A stretch of 64,000 nt of DNA, taken from assembly GCF_037975245.1 (NCBI RefSeq), contig NC_092562.1:18367521-18431520 (forward strand). Reading direction: 5' to 3'. Source of the DNA: Apostichopus japonicus (lineage: Eukaryota; Echinodermata; Holothuroidea; Aspidochirotida; Stichopodidae). A program made the position numbers and the translations under genes. Positions 1 to 8,800 of this stretch are shown one piece after another (within the stretch, counting starts at the first letter, position 1; every line of letters starts with the position of its first letter). The notes beneath the pieces were generated by a model, which had not been told where the DNA came from, did not search any database, and worked only from the letters and a program-made list of their open reading frames with translations.

Positions 1-15
1 GTACTGTACTCTGAG

Positions 16-231
16 ACTCTTAGAGGTGCGGTTTACGTTTTGTTGAGCTCCTGATTTATGCCTTATTTTGCTTCATCAGAAGTTTGACATCGTGCTTGAT
101 TGTTTTTTATCCTGGCAAACACTGTTCGGGTATTGTTGAGCCGAATTTTTACTTCTTTTCCTTCCAGTAATTAGAGAAATCCTGTTATTTCCTAGTTGCT
201 TGTTGCGACAGCCACGGCGTCCTTGGGCGCG
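16..231 (+). other. LINE copy 1 5' UTR
   Basis: This stretch precedes the first ATG of ORF1 and shows no long open frame of its own. It would hold the internal promoter expected of a LINE, but I recognise no specific promoter motif. Bases 1-15 (GTACTGTACTCTGAG) resemble the target-unit segment seen downstream of LINE copy 2 (GTACTCTGTACCTCGAG, 49931-49947), so the boundary drawn at 16 is an inference. Confidence 0.5.
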
Positions 232-1323
232 ATGGCTACCTTTAGTGCAGGAATGGGTTCCGAGAATCCAAACTCAAACATTCTGAAGGATAACAGTGTT
301 CGTATCATCGACAGCTCCTACAATGCCAGCGATGTTCTCAAAGCAATTTCGAACGATATTGGGAAGGAAAACATTATGGGAGTTGTTAAGACCGGTGGTC
401 AATGGATCGCCACTTTGAAGAAGAGTCAAGATGTTGAACTGTTACAAGAGATTGGACTTACAATAAAAAACGATCAGTGTGTTGTAACGGGAGTATCGAA
501 GATCATAACGACGGTAAGCTTCTTCGGAGTACCCTATTACATTGAGGATAATGAACTCACAAACAAGTTGATTGAACTGGGTTGTAAAGTAAAGTCCAAT
601 TGGACTCGTAAACACTATGAAGATTACCCAAGTATCGAGAATGGAATTCGCTTTGTTAGAGTAGAGCTTCCTAACAAAACAAGGAGTCTCCCATATGCCC
701 TTACATTTGGGGACATTCATCTCCGCATAAAGCACAATGGACAGACACGTGTTTGCAACAGATGCCTCAGTGAAGATCACCTAATGCGTAACTGTCCCAA
801 ATACTCATGTAAAGTCTGCCACGCCCAAGGACACTCAGAAAGCAGATGTCCAAACGTGCAATGCTATCGATGCCACGAATATGGCCACAAAAGTTTCTTG
901 TGCCCTGAGAATCAACGCGATGGCCAACAGGAGAACACCCAAGAATCGAACCAAGAGGAGGGAATGGACGTACCAAAACATAACGAAAATGAACAACCAC
1001 GAAACGAAAGCAACGAGTTAAACGAAACGGAAGAAAGTAACAATGCGAAACAAACTGAACGACAAGGAAACCGGGAAACAGAAACAGTGAACCACGATAT
1101 GGAGACCGACAACCCAAATATACCAAAACCAACACCACATCTCTCAGGAAAAACCTCCTCGACCGACCCTACCGGAACCAAAAGAACCGCCTCAAGTGAC
1201 GAGGAATTCATAAAACCAAGAAAAACAGTTCGGGCGAAAGACACGCAACGTAGAAACGACACAACGCCGAACCTGTCATCAGCGAGGACTTTTACACCCA
1301 AAGAAAAGCAAAATTCAACTTGA
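232..1323 (+). CDS. LINE ORF1 protein: nucleic-acid-binding, three CCHC zinc knuckles
   Basis: The open frame runs without an ATG from 196; I chose the ATG at 232, giving 363 residues ending at TGA 1321-1323. Residues about 20-150 form a mixed alpha/beta region rich in hydrophobic blocks (for example TVSFFGVPYYI) that resembles the RRM-like domain of Tx1/L1-type ORF1 proteins. Residues about 175-224 carry three consecutive Cx2Cx4Hx4C knuckles: CNRCLSEDHLMRNC, CKVCHAQGHSESRC and CYRCHEYGHKSFLC. The remaining ~140 residues are a polar, disorder-prone tail rich in E, N, Q and T. By family knowledge the protein binds the element's RNA, forms the retrotransposition particle and may act as a chaperone. 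A related but broken ORF1 is found at 49382-49743, and the conserved residues between the two copies support real coding sequence. Confidence 0.9.
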   Translation: MATFSAGMGSENPNSNILKDNSVRIIDSSYNASDVLKAISNDIGKENIMGVVKTGGQWIATLKKSQDVELLQEIGLTIKNDQCVVTGVSKIITTVSFFGVPYYIEDNELTNKLIELGCKVKSNWTRKHYEDYPSIENGIRFVRVELPNKTRSLPYALTFGDIHLRIKHNGQTRVCNRCLSEDHLMRNCPKYSCKVCHAQGHSESRCPNVQCYRCHEYGHKSFLCPENQRDGQQENTQESNQEEGMDVPKHNENEQPRNESNELNETEESNNAKQTERQGNRETETVNHDMETDNPNIPKPTPHLSGKTSSTDPTGTKRTASSDEEFIKPRKTVRAKDTQRRNDTTPNLSSARTFTPKEKQNST

Positions 1324-1337
1324 CACATATTTTAACT

Positions 1338-4300
1338 ATGCTACTGTTGACATCACTGAACTGTAACGGTCTGCGCAATGTAGACAAGAGAAGTGAACTT
1401 TTCAGCTTAGTCCGCCAAAAGAAATATGATATAATAATTTTACAAGAAACCTTTTGGGACGCAAAGTGTCACGAAAACGCCAGGCAAGAATGGGGAGGGG
1501 AATTTTTTTCATCCAACTACAAGGATAACAACCGTCGAGGAGTCACGTGCCTGATCAAGAAAGACAGTGATATTACTGTTGATCAAAGTATTACGGACGA
1601 TAACGGTCGAATCCTTCAATTAGATCTAAACGTAGACGATCACTCAATAACGCTTTTTGGAATTTACGCTCCAAACGCCACCACCGAAAGAAAATTATTT
1701 TTTATGGATTTACAAAAACGACTACGAGAAATTACGAAACCAGTGATTGTAGCAGGCGATTATAACAATATACTTAATATATACTTAGATAAATACCCTA
1801 TCACATCATATCCCGACGTTACTCGGAAATTATTGAAGGAAATCATTACAGAAAATGATATTATAGATATTTGGAGGGACAGAAACCCAAAGAAAGCTTC
1901 TTTTACCTGTATTCGTAACGCCATTGATGGGCGCACGTCATCTAGAATTGACAGGATTCTTATATCAAAGAGCTTAAAGTACAATACGACTGATTGTAAA
2001 ATTAATATTTATCCCCGTTCAGATCACGACTTTGTCGATTTGACCCTAGACCTCTCACTTACTCCGAGAGGTAAAGGTTACTGGATTTTCAATAATTCGC
2101 TACTCAAAGACGACATTTTTATCACAAAAATAGAGGAATTAATTAAACACGAGAAAGTACAACCCGACTACCACACGAACTTCCTCCAGTGGTATGACAG
2201 CCTGAAATTTAAGATTAAAGATGCATCAATTAAATATGGTAAGAAAAATCAACGAAGTCTACGACGAAGAAAGAGAAATTTAGAAAAACAAGCACACTAC
2301 GAAAGACAAAAGGCCCAACGATTTAGCAACTATGACACCAGCAGGTTGGTGTCCATAGAGGAGGAACTTACTATTTTAATAACAAAGGAGATCGAAGCCA
2401 GTGCTATTAGATCCAAAATTCAATGGTTTGAAGAGGGCGAGAAATCCACTAATTTTTTTCTCAATCTGGAGAAAAGCCGACAGAAAAAGAAAGTCATGAA
2501 AACACTCTTAACCGACACAGGCAATATTATCCAAAATCCCAAGGAAATTATTTCGGAACAAATACGTTTTTATTCAAAATTATACAAATCGGAGAAAACC
2601 GACGAAAGCTGTCTCGATCTTCTGTTAAACGAAATAACAAGAAATTTATCACCAATGGACGCAAATTTTTGCGAAAACGAAATAACCGTGGAAGAGATGA
2701 AGAACGCCCTTTTTTCCATGGAGCCAAACAAGAGTCCAGGACTGGATGGCTTGACACCGCTGTTCTTTAAAACCTTTTGGTCCGACTTTATGGACATTTT
2801 TGAGAAACTTACTAAAGAAATATTTTATGCTAATGAATTATGTACTTCGATGAGAACAGGCGTTTTAACTCTTATTCCTAAGAAAGGAGATTTGCGGCGT
2901 CTCACAAATTGGAGACCTATTAGTATTCTTAATACGGACTACAAAATTATAAGTAAAACACTGACAAAACGTATTTCCACTGTAGTAGGTTCTTTAATTT
3001 CTGAGGACCAGACTTGTAGTATTCCGGGTAGAGACATAACTGAAAATGTTATAATGATGCAAAATATTATTGATTATGTAAACATTAACAACGGGAAAGG
3101 CATTGCCCTCAAAGTCGACCAGTACAAAGCTTTTGACCGTGTCGAACATAAGTACCTTTATGAAGTAATTAATAGGATGGGCTTCGGTCCCAATTTTCAG
3201 AAATGGATCAGAATTCTTTACAGTAATATTCAGAGTTGCATCAAACACAATGGTTTTATCTCCGATGTGTTTCCTATTAGTAGAGGGGTACGTCAGGGTT
3301 GCCCAATTTCGGCAATTTTATATGTTCTTAGTGCCGAACCCTTTCATGAGGCTATTGTTAATAATTCCCAGATCACTGGTATCAATTTTTGTGACGTTGA
3401 AGCAAAGATGTTTCAACATGCCGACGATACTACTTTCTTCGTTTCTAACATTGCCAGTATTTTTTCTATTCTAAATGTCATCAAAATTTACGAAAGAGCC
3501 TCCGGGTCAAAGTGCAATATGGACAAAACTGAACTGCTCGTAATTGGTAAAAGCCACATAGATGTGCACGATTTCAAATTTCCTATAAGGGAAGACTACA
3601 TTACCATACTAGGAGTAGACATAGGTAATAATCGGGAAAAAGCTGAAATTGAAAATTGGGAGCAAAGAGTTAAGGTTTGCCAAGTCCTCCTGAATCGGTG
3701 GAAAGGACGGAATCTGTCTTTTAAAGGCAAATCTTGCATCATTAATTCACTGGTAATTTCTCGCTTGGTTTATCTAGCAACTGTTTCCCCCATTCCCGAA
3801 TGGGTTATAACAGCCCTGCGGCGGAGTGTTACCGATTTTATCTGGAATGGCAAGAAGCCATCTATTCAGTATACAACTCTACTTTTACCATGTAACAAAG
3901 GGGGCCTTAATCTGAGTGATATTGGAGTTACTCGTGATGCATTAAGAATCAAGTATATCAGTAAGATTTTAAGTAAAAATATTAATTTGAAATTGAATAA
4001 GTTAATTATGTATTTTCTTAATCATTACGAAAACATGCAGCTAGGACTAAGTATTTTCCAAATCGTTCCCGACGACAAATCTATTCGACTGCTCAGCCCA
4101 TTTTATCGTGAAATGTTGTTAGCGTGGAAAAGGCTAAGTAGAGGTCAAGTAAGACCTCCACAAACAAGAGAAGAGATTCTCCACCAGCCAATTTTTCACA
4201 ATCCTTTCATTCGTAATAGCAAAGATTCCACTCTTTTCAACAGTCATTTTATTGATGGTGGAATTATCAGGGTTAGTGACCTCATGTATGAGATAATCCC

Positions 4301-5195
4301 TTCTCGCTTACCAGCTGAGGCGGTTCATGATTGCATTCATACAACTAATCCAAATAACCCCCTCTCAATAGAAGAAGTTCGGGTGTACATTGAAATAATT
4401 TCTAAGGCAATCCCCGAAGAATGGATGACAGAAATCTATTCTTCAGATATAATTGTTTCTTGTCAGTTAGACATTGATATCGTGGTCACATTCACGAGTG
4501 GTTCTAAGGTTATAGACCCTTCTAAGCTTACGTGCAAACAGACGACTAGTCTGTTACGTAACAGTGCTGGCAAACCCCCTAAAGGAGAAAACCATTGGAA
4601 TAACCAGTTTAGAGGTATCGACTTTGATAATCGCTGGAAAAACATCTATAGGAATCCGAAGTGTTTTCACGATGCTGATATCGACTTTAAAATTATGCAC
4701 AATATTCTCTATACGAGCGATAAACTCTGCAAGTTTAACATTGTTGATACTCCAGATTGTACGTTGTGTGGTAAATCTATTGAAACGGTCATCCATCTAT
4801 TCATTGACTGCCCACTTATTTTCCCGTTGTGGAATACCGTGATAAAGAAACTTAACTGTATTTATAACATTGACGACGTCAATCAATGGAGAGCCTCTAC
4901 TCTTCTCGGACTGGGGCTTAGCAATAAACGCAGGGAAGGAATTCTTTGCGACTTTCTGCTAAATACTTATAAGCGTACAATCTGGAAAAGCCGAGCCATA
5001 TGTCTTAACAATAATTACCATATTAATATCGAACGTTTCTTTCATAACAGTGTAAAGAAAAAAATATACCTCCTTTATAATGTGTATAACAGAAACAATA
5101 AAATTGAAACCTTTTTCGATCTATTTGCTCAAAGTGAAGTGGTGCTCTCTAAAAGCAACTTCACGACCTATACGTACAATTTCGACAGAGGTTAG
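1338..5195 (+). CDS. LINE ORF2 protein: APE endonuclease plus reverse transcriptase
   Basis: From the ATG at 1338, 14 nt after the ORF1 stop, the frame encodes 1,285 residues and ends at TAG 5193-5195. An upstream in-frame TTG at 1320 overlaps the ORF1 end and is less likely as the start; the tight spacing suggests reinitiation. Residues about 1-235 are an APE-type endonuclease with SLNCNGLR, LQETFWD, IYAPNATTER, VAGDYNNIL, SRIDRILIS and SDHDFVDLTL. The reverse transcriptase spans roughly residues 450-780, with PNKSPGLDG, LIPKKGD, NWRPISIL, ALKVDQYKAFDRVEH, GVRQGCPIS and the catalytic box HADD (usually YADD or FADD). Near residue 1141 is a CCHC motif, CTLCGKSIETVIHLFIDC, as in Tx1-like and plant L1-like proteins. 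The protein would nick the target and copy the element RNA by target-primed reverse transcription. No stop or frameshift breaks it. Confidence 0.94.
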   Translation: MLLLTSLNCNGLRNVDKRSELFSLVRQKKYDIIILQETFWDAKCHENARQEWGGEFFSSNYKDNNRRGVTCLIKKDSDITVDQSITDDNGRILQLDLNVDDHSITLFGIYAPNATTERKLFFMDLQKRLREITKPVIVAGDYNNILNIYLDKYPITSYPDVTRKLLKEIITENDIIDIWRDRNPKKASFTCIRNAIDGRTSSRIDRILISKSLKYNTTDCKINIYPRSDHDFVDLTLDLSLTPRGKGYWIFNNSLLKDDIFITKIEELIKHEKVQPDYHTNFLQWYDSLKFKIKDASIKYGKKNQRSLRRRKRNLEKQAHYERQKAQRFSNYDTSRLVSIEEELTILITKEIEASAIRSKIQWFEEGEKSTNFFLNLEKSRQKKKVMKTLLTDTGNIIQNPKEIISEQIRFYSKLYKSEKTDESCLDLLLNEITRNLSPMDANFCENEITVEEMKNALFSMEPNKSPGLDGLTPLFFKTFWSDFMDIFEKLTKEIFYANELCTSMRTGVLTLIPKKGDLRRLTNWRPISILNTDYKIISKTLTKRISTVVGSLISEDQTCSIPGRDITENVIMMQNIIDYVNINNGKGIALKVDQYKAFDRVEHKYLYEVINRMGFGPNFQKWIRILYSNIQSCIKHNGFISDVFPISRGVRQGCPISAILYVLSAEPFHEAIVNNSQITGINFCDVEAKMFQHADDTTFFVSNIASIFSILNVIKIYERASGSKCNMDKTELLVIGKSHIDVHDFKFPIREDYITILGVDIGNNREKAEIENWEQRVKVCQVLLNRWKGRNLSFKGKSCIINSLVISRLVYLATVSPIPEWVITALRRSVTDFIWNGKKPSIQYTTLLLPCNKGGLNLSDIGVTRDALRIKYISKILSKNINLKLNKLIMYFLNHYENMQLGLSIFQIVPDDKSIRLLSPFYREMLLAWKRLSRGQVRPPQTREEILHQPIFHNPFIRNSKDSTLFNSHFIDGGIIRVSDLMYEIIPSRLPAEAVHDCIHTTNPNNPLSIEEVRVYIEIISKAIPEEWMTEIYSSDIIVSCQLDIDIVVTFTSGSKVIDPSKLTCKQTTSLLRNSAGKPPKGENHWNNQFRGIDFDNRWKNIYRNPKCFHDADIDFKIMHNILYTSDKLCKFNIVDTPDCTLCGKSIETVIHLFIDCPLIFPLWNTVIKKLNCIYNIDDVNQWRASTLLGLGLSNKRREGILCDFLLNTYKRTIWKSRAICLNNNYHINIERFFHNSVKKKIYLLYNVYNRNNKIETFFDLFAQSEVVLSKSNFTTYTYNFDRG

Positions 5196-5547
5196 TGTCC
5201 ATTTAGTTAGATTTTATTGGAAATAGTTTTTTACTCTGCCTTAATGTTTCAAGGTAATTGCGTTCTTTATCTCCTAATTTATTCATTTTATCACATTCTC
5301 ATCTTCTACATAAGTTCACTGGGACCTAAAGCAAAGTTGTAAAGGACGTAAAACACGTCTCGGAAACTCAGTAACCGTATTTACAGAATTCAATTTTGAA
5401 GTGTCGCTTAAAAAGCAACATTTGCGAGTTATTACAATTAATTTTTTTATTATTTTCACATTTTCTGTAAAATTTCATTATATGTAGTGTTTTGAGATGG
5501 GTGAGCCAGTGGGCTCGCCTACCAATAAAAGAGAAAAAAAAAAAAAA
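5196..5547 (+). other. LINE copy 1 3' UTR with terminal hairpin and poly(A)
   Basis: The 3' UTR is AT-rich and ends in a stem-loop at 5498-5521. The core is GGTGAGCC / loop AGTG / GGCTCGCC, extended by a G-T and a T-A pair to 10 bp. It is followed by AATAAAAGAG and an A run to 5547. LINE copy 2 carries the same hairpin with a compensatory change (49889-49906). In other LINEs 3' structures of this kind are recognised by the reverse transcriptase; that role is inferred here. Confidence 0.75.
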
Positions 5548-5695
5548 TTGGCGCACTGTACGAGCTGATGATCGAGACTCTCTTTTGCATCCGTGGTTCG
5601 AACCCCGGGTGATGACCTCTTTTGCCGATATTTTACAGCAAGTGCCTACACGGGGAGCTGTAAGTATTAGTTAATCCACCTAATATCTCAGTCCA

Positions 5696-5725
5696 TACAG
5701 TGGCGCGATGGCTTGGCGCACTGTA
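5696..5725. repeat. 30-bp imperfect palindrome at the LINE target (representative copy)
   Basis: TACAGTG-G-CGC, a 9-nt loop GATGGCTTG, then GCG-CACTGTA form a 10-bp stem with one bulged G. It recurs in almost every unit of array 1 and array 2. LINE copy 1 is joined to a unit within the loop, just before TTGGCGC. Confidence 0.8.
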
Positions 5726-5864
5726 CGAGCTGATGATCGAGACTCTCTTTTGCATCCGTGGTTCGAACCCCGGGTGATGACGTCTTTTGCCGATCTTTTA
5801 CAGCAAGTGCCTACACGGGGAGCTGTAAGTATTAGTTAATCCACCTAATATCTCAGTCCATACA
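5700..5864 (+). promoter_or_regulatory. Representative array unit with Pol III A-box and B-box motifs
   Basis: Numbering from GTGGCGCG as +1, the A-box-like TGGCGCGATGG lies at 5701-5711 (compare TGGCNNAGTGG) and the B box GGTTCGAACCC at 5760-5770 is an exact consensus match. Start-to-start spacing is 59 bp, within the range of tRNA genes with a long variable arm. T4 runs that could end Pol III transcription lie at 5785-5788 and 5796-5799. Another T4 lies between the boxes at 5748-5751. The T-arm around the B box pairs poorly (CGTGG against CCCGG), so this is not a working tRNA. The 154-bp variants have lost one of the downstream T4 runs. Transcription is inferred from motifs only. Confidence 0.7.
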
Positions 5865-8800
5865 GTGGCGCGATGGCTTGGCGCACTGTACGAGCTGATG
5901 ATCGAGACTCTCTTTTGCATCCGTGGTTCGAACCCCGGGTGATGACGTCTTTTGCCGATCTTTTACAGCAAGTGCCTACACGGGGAGCTGTAAGTATTAG
6001 TTAATCCACCTAATATCTCAGTCCATACAGTGGCGCGATGGCTTGGCGCACTGTACGAGCTGATGATCGAGACTCTCTTTTGCATCCGTGGTTCGAACCC
6101 CGGGTGATGACGTCTTTTGCCGATCTTTTACAGCAAGTGCCTACACGGGGAGCTGTAAGTATTAGTTAATCCACCTAATATCTCAGTCCATACAGTGGCG
6201 CGATGGCTTGGCGCACTGTACGAGCTGATGATCGAGACTCTCTTTTGCATCCGTGGTTCGAACCCCGGGTGATGACGTCTTTTGCCGATCTTTTACAGCA
6301 AGTGCCTACACGGGGATCTGTAAGTATTAGTTAATCCACCTAATATCTCAGTCCATACAGTGGCGCGATGGCTTGGCGCACTATACGAGCTAATGATCGA
6401 GACTCTCTTTTGCATCCGTGGTTCGAACCCCGGGTGATGACGTCTTTTGCCGATCTTTTACAGCAAGTGCCTACACGGGGAGCTGTAAGTATTAGTTAAT
6501 CCACCTAATATCTCAGTCCATACAGTGGCGCGATGGCTTGGCGCACTGTACGAGCTGATGATCGAGACTCTCTTTTGCATCCGTGGTTCGAACCCCGGGT
6601 GATGACGTCTTTTACAGCAAGTGCCTACACGGGGAGCTGTAAGTATTAGTTAATCCACCTAATATCTCAGTCCATACAGTGGCGCGATGGCTTGGCGCAC
6701 TGTACGAGCTGATGATCGAGACTCTCTTTTGCATCCGTGGTTCGAACCCCGGGTGATGACGTCTTTTGCCGATCTTTTACAGCAAGTGCCTACACGGGGA
6801 GCTGTAAGTATTAGTTAATCCACCTAATATCTCAGTCCATACAGTGGCGCTATGGCTTGGCGCACTGTACGAGCTGATGATCGAGACTCTCTTTTGCATC
6901 CGTGGTTCGAACCCCGGGTGATGACGTCTTTTACAGCAAGTGCCTACACGGGGAGCTGTAAGTATTAGTTAATCCACCTAATATCTCAGTCCATACAGTG
7001 GCGCGATGGCTTGGCGCACTGTACGAGCTGATGATCGAGACTCTCTTTTGCATCCGTGGTTCGAACCCCGGGTGATGACGTCTTTTGCCGATCTTTTACA
7101 GCAAGTGCCTACACGGGGAGCTGTAAGTATTAGTTAATCCACCTAATATCTCAGTCCATACAGTGGCGTGATGGCTTGGCGCACTGTACGAGCTGATGAT
7201 CGAGATTCTCTTTTGCATCCGTGGTTCGAACCCCGGGTGATGACGTCTTTTGCCGATCTTTTACAGCAAGTGACTACACGGGGAGCTGTAAGTATTAGTT
7301 AATCCACCTAATATCTCAGTCCATACAGTGGCGCGATGGCTTGGCGCACTGTACGAGCTGATGATCGAGACTCTCTTTTGCATCCGTGGTTCGAACCCCG
7401 GGTGATGACGTCTTTTGCCGATCTTTTACAGCAAGTGCCTACACGGGGAGCTGTAAGTATTAGTTAATCCACCTAATATCTCAGTCCATACAGTGGCGCG
7501 ATGGCTTGGCGCACTGTACGAGCTGATGATCGAGACTCTCTTTTGCATCCGTGGTTCGAACCCCGGGTGATGACGTCTTTTGCCGATCTTTTACAGCAAG
7601 TGCCTACATGGGGAGCTGTAAGTATTAGTTAATCCACCTAATATCTCAGTCCATACAGTGGCGCGATGGCTTGGCGCACTGTACGAGCTGATGATCGAGA
7701 CTCTCTTTTGCATCCGTGGTTCGAACCCCGGGTGATGACGTCTTTTACAGCAAGTGCCTACACGGGGAGCTGTAAGTATTAGTTAATCCACCTAATATCT
7801 CAGTCCATACAGTGGCGCGATGGCTTGGCGCACTGTACGAGCTGATGATCGAGACTCTCTTTTGCATCCGTGGTTCGAACCCCGGGTGATGACGTCTTTT
7901 GCCGATCTTTTACAGCAAGTGCCTACACGGGGAGCTGTAAGTATTAGTTAATCCACCTAATATCTCAGTCCATACAGTGGCGCGATGGCTTGGCGCACTG
8001 TACGAGCTGATGATCGAGACTCTCTTTTGCATCCGTGGTTCGAACCCCGGGTGATGACGTCTTTTACAGCAAGTGCCTACACGGGGAGCTGTAAGTATTA
8101 GTTAATCCACCTAATATCTCAGTCCATACAGTGGCGCGATGGCTTGGCGCACTGTACGAGCTGATGATCGAGACTCTCTTTTGCATCCGTGGTTCTAACC
8201 CCGGGTGATGACGTCTTTTACAGCAAGTGCCTACACGGGGAGCTGTAAGTATTAGTTAATCCACCTAATATCTCAGTCCATACAGTGGCGCGATGGCTTG
8301 GCGCACTGTACGAGCTGATGATCGAGACTCTCTTTTGCATCCGTGGTTCGAACCCCGGGTGATGACGTCTTTTGCCGATCTTTTACAGCAAGTGCCTACA
8401 CGGGGAGCTGTAAGTATTAGTTAATCCACCTAATATCTCAGTCCATACAGTGGCGCGATGGCTTGGCGCAGTGTACGAGCTGATGATCGAGACTCTCTTT
8501 TGCATCCGTGGTTCGAACCCCGGGTGATGACGTCTTTTGCCGATCTTTTACAGCAAGTGTCTACACTGGGAGCTGTAAGTATTAGTTAATCCACCTAATA
8601 TCTCAGTCCATACAGTGGCGCGATGGCTTGGCGCACTGTACGAGCTGATGATCGAGACTCTCTTTTGCATCCGTGGTTCGAACCCCGGGTGATGACGTCT
8701 TTTACAGCAAGTGCCTACACGGGGAGCTGTAAGTATTAGTTAATCCACCTAATATCTCAGTCCATACAGTGGCGCGATGGCTTGGCGCACTATACGAGCT

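Larger units (their letters stand above)
1..5547 (+). mobile_element. Near-complete Tx1-clade-like non-LTR retrotransposon (LINE), copy 1
   Basis: The element has a 5' UTR, ORF1, a 14-nt spacer, ORF2, a 3' UTR with a terminal stem-loop, an AATAAA-like motif (5524-5529) and a 14-nt A run (5534-5547). It is joined directly to a unit of the tandem array, whose sequence resumes at TTGGCGCACTGTACG (5548 on). Family features placing it near the Tx1 branch of L1-like elements are the CCHC-knuckle ORF1, the APE endonuclease, RT motifs such as KKGDLRRLTNWRPISIL and GVRQGCPIS, and a C-terminal CCHC motif. The clade also contains known target-specific elements, which fits the insertion here. Both ORFs are open, so the copy is probably young and may be active. 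The true 5' end is uncertain: bases 1-15 resemble the target unit and may be the 5' flank, so the element may start near base 16. Confidence 0.88.

Noticed and set aside
767-1328. Minus-strand frames of 123 and 138 codons opposite ORF1.
   Set aside because: Shadows of the low-complexity ORF1 tail; the sense frame has zinc knuckles and a homologue.
5700-5864. Functional tRNA genes or rRNA genes in the array.
   Set aside because: The T-stem is mispaired, there is an internal T4 run, and no convincing cloverleaf or anticodon arm is seen. No rRNA-like sequence is recognised.
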